From NCBI RefSeq assembly GCF_030435705.1, contig NZ_CP129382.1, positions 1,426,001 through 1,490,000 on the forward strand: 64,000 nucleotides of DNA, written 5' to 3'. The stretch comes from Rhizobium sp. SSA_523 (GTDB lineage Bacteria; Pseudomonadota; Alphaproteobacteria; Rhizobiales; Rhizobiaceae). The position numbers and the translations under genes were made by a program. Shown here piece by piece: positions 48,324 to 56,414 of the stretch. The notes under the pieces are model-generated. The model was not told the DNA's origin. It worked only from the letters and a program-made list of their open reading frames with translations, and searched no databases. How positions within the stretch are numbered: the first letter of the stretch is position 1; each line of letters begins with the position of its first letter.

Positions 48324-50516
48324 ATGGAAGACGAGAACGCGCTTGGTATCTGGCAGGACGATGCTTTTGTCAGCGCCATTGCGCGCATGCAGGAGTCCGT
48401 GCGGGAGAGTGACGTCCTGCGGAACCTGCATCTCGCCTGTGAGGTTGTGGCGGGACCCTTGCGCCTGCTCGGCGTCACCGTGTGCCACGACGGCAAGACG
48501 GTTCTGGAAAAGGCGGATTACGGCAGTCTGCCTCTCCCGCCAGACCTCCCCTCCCTGGAATGCTTCCTTGCCCATTGCGGGATCGACACGGAAGGCGACG
48601 TCTGGCGACCGGATGGCGAGCCAGCCATGTTCGGCCGGAGCCTTTGCCTGAAGCAGAAGGTGGTGGGCCGCGTGGCGCTGTTCGGGCCGGGATTGAAGCG
48701 GCAGCGCGCGGTGCGCCACTGCGCGCAGGTCATCAGGCTTTGCGCCACCGCTTTGGCCGGCTTTCGCCAGAGGCGCCTGGCCCAGATGGTGCTCGAAGCG
48801 CTGGAGGAAAGCCATGAGGCCATTTCCTTCTATGACGAGAAGGATGGCATCGTCTTCACCAACCCGGCCTATCACCGCGTCTTTCCGCATTATCCGGAAC
48901 CGGCAAAGCTGCTCGGGCGGACGCATCTGGACCTCTACCGGCTGGATCTGGAGGCGGGCATCATCGACGATCCGCTGGCGATCGCCGATCCTGAGGCCTA
49001 TCTCGCCGAACGCGCTCACAAAGCGAAGTCCCTGGTCGGCCATCAACGCGAAATCCAGAAGATCGGCAGCCGGACCTATATCTATACCCGGTCGCGCTCC
49101 AAAACCGGGGCAACCATGTCGCGGCGGATCGATATTACCGAGCAGATCGCGACCGAAGCGCAACTGCGCGAGCGCGAAGCGGAGCTGCGCACCATCGCTT
49201 TCCGCGATGCGCTGACCGGCCTCCACAATCGCGCCTTCCTCCGCGATTACCTGGCACGTCTGCAGACCGAGGCAGCTTGCGACATTGCCGGCTTCGTCAT
49301 CGATCTCGACGGCTTCAAGCTGGTCAACGACAGCTATGGCCATGATCTCGGCGACCATATTCTCCAGGTCGTGGCGCAGAGACTGCTGACGTCGGTGCCA
49401 CAGGACGATCTCGTCATACGGCTTGGCGGCGACGAATTCGTCGCGCTCCTGACGCCGGCACCGACAAGGGACGAGCTGGCGGCGCTGGCCGGTCGCATCG
49501 TCTGCGCCTTGCAGGAGCCCATTCTGCACGAGGGCGTGGCCATGCGCGTCGGCGTCAGTATCGGCATCCATTCCGGCTCAAGCCTCGAGGCGGCCGAACT
49601 GATAAGCGATGCCGACATTGCCATGTACGAAATGAAGAAGAAGAAGCGCAGCGGCTTTGCCTTCTTCGAACCTGCCATGCGGCTGGCGGTAAGCCGGCGC
49701 ATCCGCCTGACGGAAGACATACGCGCCGCAATTGCCGGCAACGCGTTCGAACTCTATTACCAGCCGCAATATTCCAGCCGCGACCATCGCGTGGTCGGCT
49801 GCGAGGCGCTGGCGCGCTGGAAGCACGCCACTGAAGGCTTCATCTCACCCGAGATCTTCATTCCGATCATCGAGGAGGAAGGCCTGATCGAGGGCTTCGG
49901 CGAATGGGTGCTGAGAGCGGCGTGCCAGGAGGCCGTCCAGTGGCCCGATTGGGCCCGGGTCGCGGTCAATGTCTCGCCGCTGCAGCTGTCGAGCGGTCGC
50001 TTCCCGGCCATTCTTGCTGATGTCCTTTCAAGCAGCGGGCTTCGGCCCGATCGGCTGGAACTGGAGATCACCGAATCCGTCTTTCTCGGCGAGGAAGCGA
50101 GCACGCGCGCGCAGCTCGAACAATGGAAGGCGCTCGGCGTGCGCATCGCGCTCGACGATTTCGGCTATGGCTATTCCTCGCTCGGCTATCTCACATCCTT
50201 TCCCATCGACAAGATCAAGATCGATCGCCGTTTCCTCGGCGCCTCGAGCAGGGCGGAATCGGAAGCCAGGATTGAAGTCATCGTCCCCGCCATCATCTCG
50301 CTTGCGCAATCTTTGGGCATGGCGGTTACGGCCGAAGGGGTCGAACATCCCGAACAGGCGGCCTATCTTGCCGACCATTCCTGCGGCGAGTTGCAGGGCT
50401 ATCTTCTGGGCAAACCCATGCCGGCGGCAGAGGCGCGCTCCCTCTTTGAAAAAGCCCGTGCGGAGCGGCCGCGTGACGCCGGCTCGACCCGTCGATCCCG
50501 CATCCACAGCTCATGA
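48324..50516 (+). CDS. PAS-GGDEF-EAL cyclic-di-GMP protein
   Basis: Probable bifunctional c-di-GMP enzyme, cytoplasmic (no membrane helix seen). The 730-residue product has an N-terminal ~150-residue sensory region, a PAS-like domain (EALEESHEAISFYDEKDGIVFTN in outline), then GGDEF with intact RLGGDEFVALL and EAL with intact GCEALARWKH, VNVSPLQL, ALDDFGYGYSSL, DKIKIDRRF and TAEGVE. The inhibitory RxxD site before GGDEF is degenerate (PQDD). The start could be ATG 48324 or GTG 48282; neither has a strong ribosome-binding site. Confidence 0.92.
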   Translation: MEDENALGIWQDDAFVSAIARMQESVRESDVLRNLHLACEVVAGPLRLLGVTVCHDGKTVLEKADYGSLPLPPDLPSLECFLAHCGIDTEGDVWRPDGEPAMFGRSLCLKQKVVGRVALFGPGLKRQRAVRHCAQVIRLCATALAGFRQRRLAQMVLEALEESHEAISFYDEKDGIVFTNPAYHRVFPHYPEPAKLLGRTHLDLYRLDLEAGIIDDPLAIADPEAYLAERAHKAKSLVGHQREIQKIGSRTYIYTRSRSKTGATMSRRIDITEQIATEAQLREREAELRTIAFRDALTGLHNRAFLRDYLARLQTEAACDIAGFVIDLDGFKLVNDSYGHDLGDHILQVVAQRLLTSVPQDDLVIRLGGDEFVALLTPAPTRDELAALAGRIVCALQEPILHEGVAMRVGVSIGIHSGSSLEAAELISDADIAMYEMKKKKRSGFAFFEPAMRLAVSRRIRLTEDIRAAIAGNAFELYYQPQYSSRDHRVVGCEALARWKHATEGFISPEIFIPIIEEEGLIEGFGEWVLRAACQEAVQWPDWARVAVNVSPLQLSSGRFPAILADVLSSSGLRPDRLELEITESVFLGEEASTRAQLEQWKALGVRIALDDFGYGYSSLGYLTSFPIDKIKIDRRFLGASSRAESEARIEVIVPAIISLAQSLGMAVTAEGVEHPEQAAYLADHSCGELQGYLLGKPMPAAEARSLFEKARAERPRDAGSTRRSRIHSS

Positions 50517-50576
50517 GGCCCGATGCGAAGGCTGCCGGCGCAAATCACGGGAGCAAGGACGCTTTCTTCGGCGATT

Positions 50577-50615
50577 AAAAAAACCCGGCGGATCAGCAAG
50601 ATCCGCCGGGTTTTT
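50577..50615. terminator. Bidirectional terminator between convergent genes
   Basis: A perfect stem CCCGGCGGATC (50584-50594) / GATCCGCCGGG (50600-50610) with loop AGCAA is flanked by A7 on the left and T5 on the right. It serves both the GGDEF-EAL gene (plus) and ridA (minus). Confidence 0.93.
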
Positions 50616-50635
50616 GACTCAGTCTCTCATTCTGC

Positions 50636-50977
50636 TCACAGAGCAGCGGTGACGATGAACTCGACCTTGTAATCCGGGGTCGCCAGAGCGGCTTCGGAGG
50701 TTGCGCGCGCCGGCGGGTTCGCCGGATCGATCCAGCCTTCCCAGACGGCATTCATTTCGCCGAATGTCGACATGTCGGAGAGGTAGATGATCGTCTGCAG
50801 GATCTTCGACTTGTCCGTACCGGCTGCAGCGAGCAGGCGGTCGACTTCGGCCAGTGCCGACTTCGACTGTTCCGTCACCGAGGTGCCTTCACCGACCTGG
50901 CCGGCGAGATAGACGGTGTTGCCGTGAACGACGGCGCCACTCATGCGCTTGCCGGGTTCGATACGCTTGATGCTCAT
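50636..50977 (-). CDS. ridA: RidA family enamine/imine deaminase
   Basis: Hydrolyses reactive 2-aminoacrylate-type enamines made by PLP enzymes. The 114-residue product (family usual 110-130) begins MSIKRIEPGKRMSGAVVHG, has VYLAGQVGEG and the conserved PPARATSEAAL with the substrate-binding arginine, ending VEFIVTAAL. The ATG at 50977 has GAGGAGT upstream. The 43-residue upstream extension is rejected. It lies 68 bp downstream of the TIGR01244 gene on the same strand. Confidence 0.94.
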   Translation of the reverse strand: MSIKRIEPGKRMSGAVVHGNTVYLAGQVGEGTSVTEQSKSALAEVDRLLAAAGTDKSKILQTIIYLSDMSTFGEMNAVWEGWIDPANPPARATSEAALATPDYKVEFIVTAAL

Positions 50978-51045
50978 GAAAATACTCCTCATGGAAATGA
51001 GCGGGGGAAAATCGGACGGGGAGAGGCTGAGACAGCCTGCCGCAT

Positions 51046-51387
51046 TCAGCCGCGCAGGTGCTGGCTCTTCTCGTAAATGGCCGTGGAGCGGGCGCCGGAA
51101 CGGCAATAGCCCAGCATGGGGCGCGGCAGATCATCCAGCGCGTCGACCATGCCGTTGACGGCTTCGGCATCCACGCCCATGCGGCCCACCGGCACATGCG
51201 CGATCTTCAGTCCCAATTCCTCGGCCCTGGCCGCCACCTCTGCGAAGTTCGGCTGGCCGGGCTCTTCGTCATCCGGGCGATTGCAGACGATCGACTGGAA
51301 GCCCATCGCCTTGATCTCGTCCAGGTCCTGCGGGGTAATCTGCCCCGTCACCGAATATTCATCGTTGATCTGGCGGATTTCTATCAT
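51046..51387 (-). CDS. TIGR01244 (DUF442) family phosphatase/sulfurtransferase-like protein
   Basis: A 113-residue single-domain protein with the dual-specificity-phosphatase-like fold of the Blh N-terminal domain. It begins EIRQINDEYSVTGQITPQDL, has FQSIVCNRPDDEEPGQP and an active-site loop GYCRSGARS; CRSGxRS is shared with rhodaneses. In related bacteria this domain is linked to sulfide metabolism (Blh/BigR systems). Here it stands alone beside ridA, so its role is open. Confidence 0.85.
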   Translation of the reverse strand: MIEIRQINDEYSVTGQITPQDLDEIKAMGFQSIVCNRPDDEEPGQPNFAEVAARAEELGLKIAHVPVGRMGVDAEAVNGMVDALDDLPRPMLGYCRSGARSTAIYEKSQHLRG

Positions 51388-51458
51388 CGTCGGCCTCCGG
51401 CGTAAACACTCTCAAAAAACCAGGCTACCCCTTACGATGGCACCAAGCGCACGTCAAT

Positions 51459-51497
51459 GACGGGTGGCCCGGGGGACGGGTGGCCCGGGGGACGGGT
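51459..51497. repeat. 16-bp GC-rich tandem repeat
   Basis: Two perfect copies of GACGGGTGGCCCGGGG (51459-51474, 51475-51490) plus GACGGGT of a third, in the 127-bp gap between the TIGR01244 gene and the aldose-epimerase-like gene. Confidence 0.85.
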
Positions 51498-51514
51498 CGG
51501 CCAAGGCAGGCGGC

Positions 51515-52351
51515 TCAGCCGAAGGCGAAGCGCAGGGCGTAATCGACGCTCTCTCCGGGCGCGAGCACATGAAGCTCACCCGAGGCCGAAAGCTCCTCGC
51601 GGCTTGCCAGGCGATGCGAGACCGGCTCGATGCCGAGCACATGCGCGGGAGCCTTCTGATTGCGCCAGACCTGGAGATAAGGCAGCGTATCGGTCTTGAA
51701 CTTCACCTTCAGCGTCACGCCTCCCAGGCTGGCAATCGGCCCAAGCGCCACCTCCGCCCAATCCTCGCTTTGCGAGCGGGCCGGCACGCAGAAGACACCG
51801 CCCGGCTCCTCGCCGAAATTCCAGGCAAGGCTGCCGCCTTCCAGCATGCGGCCCGTCAGGCGCACATGGCTGTCGAACAGCCAGGCGCCGAGGTTCATGT
51901 GGTACATGTGCACTTTGGCAAATGGCAGCGACCCGACATTGGTGACCCTGTCGGTCAGGCAAACCTCGCCCGTTTCGCCGCTGATCCGGTAGCGGCGTTC
52001 CAGCAGCGCCTCTCCACCCTCCGCGGTGGTGACGGCAATGCGCGCAGTGCATTCGGCATCCTCGCCCTGCGCATCCCAGAAGAGGATATCGGCCTTGTTG
52101 CCGGAGAAGGAGCCGTGCAGCGGAAAGCGCTTCCCGGCATTGCCGCCCACAGGCACCGGATGGCGGATGTGATCCGGCCCGCAGGTGAACAGGAAACCCT
52201 CCAGCGAATGATCGATTCGCGGATCTCCGTCATCGGGGATGGCACGACCGGGCGCCACATCGGTGGCATCCACAAGGCAGGCGCCGATATCGAGGACGCT
52301 TTTCTCATCCAGGAACAGTTTCGGCCCCCGGGCCGCGGCAAATAGCTTCAC
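51515..52351 (-). CDS. Aldose 1-epimerase-like protein (DUF4432-type)
   Basis: Galactose-mutarotase-superfamily protein, probably acting on or binding a sugar; substrate unknown. The 278-residue product starts at GTG 52351 (LFAAARGPKLFLDEKSVLDIG) behind GGGAGG at good spacing; the 36-residue ATG-initiated extension looks spurious. LEGFLFTCGPDHIRHP, FPLHGSFSG, MYHMNLGAWLF and HVLGIEPVSHRLASREEL correspond to mutarotase active-site segments, including the His in LHGS and the Glu in GIEP. No sugar genes flank it. Confidence 0.78.
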   Translation of the reverse strand: MKLFAAARGPKLFLDEKSVLDIGACLVDATDVAPGRAIPDDGDPRIDHSLEGFLFTCGPDHIRHPVPVGGNAGKRFPLHGSFSGNKADILFWDAQGEDAECTARIAVTTAEGGEALLERRYRISGETGEVCLTDRVTNVGSLPFAKVHMYHMNLGAWLFDSHVRLTGRMLEGGSLAWNFGEEPGGVFCVPARSQSEDWAEVALGPIASLGGVTLKVKFKTDTLPYLQVWRNQKAPAHVLGIEPVSHRLASREELSASGELHVLAPGESVDYALRFAFG

Positions 52352-52657
52352 AATAGGCCTCCCTTTGCCGGTCAAGCCTCGGGCTTTCTGTCGAATGCCC
52401 CGGACCCGCTGACTTTCGGCCTTACGTTCCCGGCAAATGCACAAGCACGCAAGGCCCAAAGGGCGGTTCCGGAAAGCCCTACCCTGCCGGCATCAACACA
52501 AAGTCATCCGCTTCCACGACATATTCATTGATCGTTCACCATGACTTCTTATTTTTCCACACTGACGACAAATTTGCCTGTCTTTGAAAAGCCTTGAAGC
52601 GTTGGGAACGAGGCGGGCTGCCCGCCGTTGTCTGTCGTAACCGGAATTGGTGATATC

Positions 52658-54076
52658 GTGAAGTCTGCACCTCTGACAAGCATCGGCCTTAGCATCGGCT
52701 TGGGAATAAGCCTGGGCTTCGGCCTCTCTCTCGTCTCCGCCGAAAAGGCGCAGGCGCAGAGCCGCTATGGTGACTACCGCTCGGACACCGTCCTCGTGAC
52801 GCCCGACGGCGCCATCCTGGATTATATGCCGGAAGCAGGCGAAGTTGTGGTTCGCCGCGACGGGATGGGGCGGCGCGTTCTCTACGATCGGTACGGCAAC
52901 CTGATTGCGACGGAAGTGCAAGGCGGCGGCCGCGCCTATGACGAGACCTATCCCCCGCCTCCGGCCCGCGATTATTCCTATCGCCCGGGCGGCGAACAGG
53001 GCGGCAATTATCGTGATTTCCGCGAATATCGACCCGGCTCCGAGCCCGGCGACGTGACGGGTACCATTCCCGGCGGCGTGCCCCGTGATTCGGCCATCAT
53101 CCGGCTGCCGCTCGACGAGGACGGCGCCATTTTCGACGACGGAGAGCAGGAAGCCTCCATCGCACCGCAGGCCCTGCCCCAGCCGACCATCGCTCCGCAG
53201 AGCAACAAGCCTGTCATTTCGATGACGAAGAAGGCGGAGGCCGAAATCGTTGCGCTGCAGGTCTTTCTGGATCGGCAGGGCATTTCGCCGGGCGTGATCG
53301 ACGGCCATCAGGGCGAAAACGTCAACAAGGCCATTGCCGCCTGGCAGGAAATGACGGGCGAAACGCTGGATCCGAACAATTCCGAAGAAATCATGCAGCG
53401 GCTCTCTTATTCCGGCGGCCTGCCGATCGTCGACTATACGATCACCGCTGCCGATGCCGCCGGTCCTTATGTAGCATCCATACCGGATGACTATGCCCAT
53501 AAGGCGCAGCTGCCGGCCATGTCCTACACCTCGGTGACGGAGGCGCTGGCGGAGCGCTTCCACATGGACGAAGCCTATCTGAAGAACCTCAACCCGAACG
53601 CCGATTTCAGCGTTCCCGGCACGATCATCAAGGTTGTCAATCCGGGCCAGCCCAAGACCGGCGAAGTCGTCCGCATCCTGGCCGACAAGGCCAAGAAGCA
53701 GGTGCTTGCCTATGGGTCGGACGGCAAGCTGGTCGCCGTCTATCCGGCCACGATCGGGTCCTCCGACACGCCCTCGCCTTCGGGCACGCATACGGTGGAG
53801 CGGATCGCGCTCAACCCCGGATACACGTATAATCCGAAGATCAACTTCAAGCAGGGCGACAATGACAAGATCCTGCAGATCCCGCCCGGCCCCAACGGTC
53901 CCGTCGGAACGGTCTGGATCGCGCTGTCCAAGCCCACTTACGGCATTCACGGCACGCCGGAACCGTCCAAGATCGGCAAGACCAACAGCCATGGCTGTAT
54001 CCGCCTGACCAATTGGGACGCGACCGAACTGGCGAAAATGGTGAAGCCCGGCACCGTGGTGGAATTCGTCGACTGA
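52658..54076 (+). CDS. L,D-transpeptidase (YkuD family), exported
   Basis: Forms 3-3 peptidoglycan cross-links or attaches proteins to the wall. The ~472-residue product has a signal peptide ending KAQAQ, a Tyr/Pro/Gly-rich segment, a PG_binding_1-like region (EIVALQVFLDRQGISPGVIDG) and a C-terminal YkuD domain. The catalytic motif is GIHGTPEP ... SHGCIRLTNWD with the nucleophile Cys. The start is most likely GTG 52658 (then KSAPLTSIGLSIGLG), since a TTG 30 bp earlier adds residues atypical of a signal peptide. Confidence 0.92.
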   Translation: MKSAPLTSIGLSIGLGISLGFGLSLVSAEKAQAQSRYGDYRSDTVLVTPDGAILDYMPEAGEVVVRRDGMGRRVLYDRYGNLIATEVQGGGRAYDETYPPPPARDYSYRPGGEQGGNYRDFREYRPGSEPGDVTGTIPGGVPRDSAIIRLPLDEDGAIFDDGEQEASIAPQALPQPTIAPQSNKPVISMTKKAEAEIVALQVFLDRQGISPGVIDGHQGENVNKAIAAWQEMTGETLDPNNSEEIMQRLSYSGGLPIVDYTITAADAAGPYVASIPDDYAHKAQLPAMSYTSVTEALAERFHMDEAYLKNLNPNADFSVPGTIIKVVNPGQPKTGEVVRILADKAKKQVLAYGSDGKLVAVYPATIGSSDTPSPSGTHTVERIALNPGYTYNPKINFKQGDNDKILQIPPGPNGPVGTVWIALSKPTYGIHGTPEPSKIGKTNSHGCIRLTNWDATELAKMVKPGTVVEFVD

Positions 54077-54090
54077 CCGCAAATGCCATA

Positions 54091-54111
54091 GAGCGCCCCG
54101 TCCGGGCGCTC
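54091..54111 (+). terminator. Hairpin after the L,D-transpeptidase gene
   Basis: A perfect 8-bp stem GAGCGCCC/GGGCGCTC with loop CGTCC, 14 bp past the stop. The following TCCATTCGTT is only weakly T-rich. It has the same stem core as the hairpin at 54168-54193. Confidence 0.6.
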
Positions 54112-54167
54112 TCCATTCGTTGGCAAACCTGTCAGCGCACATAAAGGACGAGCCTTCGTCAGCAGTC

Positions 54168-54193
54168 AAAGAGCGCCTCATCGGGCGCTCTTT
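54168..54193. terminator. Hairpin after the parA-like gene (bidirectional)
   Basis: A perfect 10-bp stem AAAGAGCGCC/GGCGCTCTTT with a 6-nt loop. The A/T ends give short T-runs on both strands. It lies between convergent genes and repeats the GAGCGCC core of the neighbouring hairpin. Confidence 0.7.
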
Positions 54194-54221
54194 GTCATTG
54201 GCGACGGATCGAAATGTCTTT

Positions 54222-54938
54222 TCAGGCAGCGTCCCGCCGGAAGTTCAGCACCCGCGGCGTGCCGCTTCGCACAATCCGCACCGGCATCAGCTGCTTGATC
54301 TCTTCGGCAAGCGCACGGGAATTGTCGCGGGCCTTGTCGAGATTGGAGACTTTCGCCGGGTCGAGCGAATAGAGCGTGCCGCCGGCTTCGAAGACTTCGC
54401 GGAAAGCGGTGCGCTCGCCGATCGGCGTATTCAGCACGTTCACCCCGCGCTGGGCGAGCAGGCCCTTGATGGCCAGCAGCGAACGTGTCGTCACCATCGG
54501 CGTCACGCGCGTCAGGACAACCGAATGAGAAATGGCCAGACCGGCCTTGTCCCTCATCAGCGCCAGAAGATCGAGGATCTGCGCACCGCCCTTGGCATCC
54601 ATGGCCGAACCCTGGATGGGGATGAAGACGTGATCGGAAAGGCCGATCGCGGTAGTGACCAGGGCATCGCGGGCACCGGCGAGATCGATGATGAAATAAT
54701 CCGTGGCCGCCGCCATTTCCCGCAGATGACATTGGAGCGAAGCGACCGTCACCTCCGTGATGATCGTGATATTGCGCACCGCGCCGGACATGTCATGCCA
54801 CTGGCTGATCCAGCGCTGGGGGTCGGCATCGATCAGGGTTACGCGGTAGCCCTGATGTGCGAGTTCGGTGGCAAGCAAAAGCGCGGCGGTGGTCTTTCCG
54901 GCCCCGCCTTTGGCATTTGCAAATGAGATGACTGGCAT
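54222..54938 (-). CDS. Orphan ParA-family ATPase
   Basis: Deviant Walker ATPase of the ParA/MinD superfamily, likely positioning a cargo rather than the chromosome because no parB is adjacent. The 238-residue product has the [17 protein letters not shown] loop at residues ~10-26, [33 protein letters not shown] and [18 protein letters not shown] 54938 ([12 protein letters not shown]) follows GAGGATACGAA; the 32-residue upstream extension is rejected. Confidence 0.88.
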   Translation of the reverse strand: MPVISFANAKGGAGKTTAALLLATELAHQGYRVTLIDADPQRWISQWHDMSGAVRNITIITEVTVASLQCHLREMAAATDYFIIDLAGARDALVTTAIGLSDHVFIPIQGSAMDAKGGAQILDLLALMRDKAGLAISHSVVLTRVTPMVTTRSLLAIKGLLAQRGVNVLNTPIGERTAFREVFEAGGTLYSLDPAKVSNLDKARDNSRALAEEIKQLMPVRIVRSGTPRVLNFRRDAA

Positions 54939-55260
54939 TTCGTATCCTCGATGAAAGCGAGCCGCATCGCTCTGGCATGCACCGAATTTGACATGGTGCC
55001 GACGATACAAATCCTCGAAGAACTGGGTTAACAATGGGTAAATTTAGAACTAGTCAATATTACTCAGTAGTTCAGCTAGACGGCCGATCCGCCGCCGCGA
55101 GAGCGTTCGTCAGCCTGCCGCGACGTCGAACCTGTCAACAAGTCTCGCAGGCCGCATCCTTCCCGGATAAAGACGGAGAGGATCTTTCGATGCCTCTCCG
55201 TTCAACGCTTTGTTGAAGCCTGTAGGCCTGCCGAGACTGCGGCACCCGGCGGTTGCCGGA
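54939..55260. other. Intergenic region upstream of the parA-like gene
   Basis: About 320 bp. The AT-rich part near 55024-55080 probably holds the parA promoter: minus-strand TTGACT at 55062-55057 is a possible -35. A hairpin CGGAGAGG/CCTCTCCG at 55174-55200 and TTCAAC/GTTGAA at 55201-55217 lie past the alcohol dehydrogenase stop and may end its transcript. No gene is seen. Confidence 0.45.
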
Positions 55261-56406
55261 TCAGAAGCAGGCGCGCAGCAGGGCCTTCGTATTGTCCGGC
55301 GTCATCTTCACCGGATTGCCGCCGCAAGAGGGATCTTCGAGCGCCATGGCCGAAAGCTCGTCGATCCGCTCCGGCGTGATCCCCATGGCCGTCAGATTGG
55401 CCGGTACGTTCAACTCGGCCCTGAGCGACAGAACGTAATCGAAGAAGCCGTCAAAGCCGCCGGAAATACCGAGATAGGCCGCCGCGCGCTCGATCTTCTC
55501 CTCGATTGCTTCGCGGTTGAAGGTGAGAACGGGCGGCATGACAACGGCATTGGTCATGCCGTGATGGGTGTTGTAGACGGCGCCGATCGGATGCGACAGC
55601 GCATGAATGGCGCCGAGACCTTTCTGGAAGGCGACGGCGCCCATGGCGGCTGCGGCCATCATATTCGTTCTCGCCTCCAGATCCGTGCCTTCGCGATAGG
55701 CACGGGGCAGGAATTCCTTCACCAGCCGCATGCCTTCCAGCGCAATGCCCTGGCTCATGGGGTGGAAGAAGGGCGAGCAATAGGCTTCCAGGCAATGCGC
55801 GAAGGCATCCATGCCGGTGCCGGCGGTAATCGCCTTGGGCATGCCCATGGTCAGCTCCGGATCGCAGATGACGACGCCCGGCAGGAATCTCGGGTGGAAG
55901 ATGATCTTCTTAACATGCGTTTTGGAATTGGTGATGACCGAAGCGCGACCGACTTCGGACCCGGTACCGGCCGTCGTCGGCACCGCCACGATGGGCGCGA
56001 TGTCTTTCGTGCTGGCGCGCGTCCACCAGTCGCCAATATCCTCGAAGTCCCAGACGGGCCGATCCTGGCCGACCATGAAGGCCACGCATTTGCCGAGATC
56101 GAGGCCAGAGCCGCCGCCGAACGCCACGACACCGTCATGGCCACCGTCACGATAGGCCTTGATGCCGGCCTCGAGATTGATCTCGTTGGGGTTTGGGTCG
56201 ACATCGGCAAACAATGCGCGGCCAAGCCCTCCCTCCTCCAGAACGTCGAGCGCGCCCTGGGTGATCGCCATGCCGGCAAGGCCGCGATCGGTTACGAGAA
56301 GCGGTTTTTTCATGCCGAGCGACGTGCAGGCCTCCGCCAGTTCCTTGATGCGGCCGCGGCCCAGCTTGACAGCGGTGGGATAGCTCCAGTTGGCAGTGAT
56401 GTTCAT
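55261..56406 (-). CDS. Iron-containing alcohol dehydrogenase
   Basis: NAD(P)-dependent group III dehydrogenase oxidising an alcohol to an aldehyde. The 381-residue product shows DGVVAFGGGSGLDLGKC (coenzyme loop), VPTTAGTGSEVGRASVI, the metal-ligand stretches GTGMDAFAHCLEAYCS and IHALSHPIGAVYNTHHGM. ATG 56406 (MNITANWSYPTAVKLG) has GAGAGACG upstream; the 45-residue extension overlaps the aldehyde dehydrogenase gene. It follows that gene by 8 bp. The next minus-strand enzymes suggest its substrate is a gamma-glutamyl amino alcohol. Confidence 0.93.
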   Translation of the reverse strand: MNITANWSYPTAVKLGRGRIKELAEACTSLGMKKPLLVTDRGLAGMAITQGALDVLEEGGLGRALFADVDPNPNEINLEAGIKAYRDGGHDGVVAFGGGSGLDLGKCVAFMVGQDRPVWDFEDIGDWWTRASTKDIAPIVAVPTTAGTGSEVGRASVITNSKTHVKKIIFHPRFLPGVVICDPELTMGMPKAITAGTGMDAFAHCLEAYCSPFFHPMSQGIALEGMRLVKEFLPRAYREGTDLEARTNMMAAAAMGAVAFQKGLGAIHALSHPIGAVYNTHHGMTNAVVMPPVLTFNREAIEEKIERAAAYLGISGGFDGFFDYVLSLRAELNVPANLTAMGITPERIDELSAMALEDPSCGGNPVKMTPDNTKALLRACF

Positions 56407-56414
56407 GGCGTCTC

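Noticed and set aside
52493..54181. 562-codon minus-strand ORF opposite the L,D-transpeptidase
   Set aside because: Antisense shadow of a gene with an intact SHGCIR motif.
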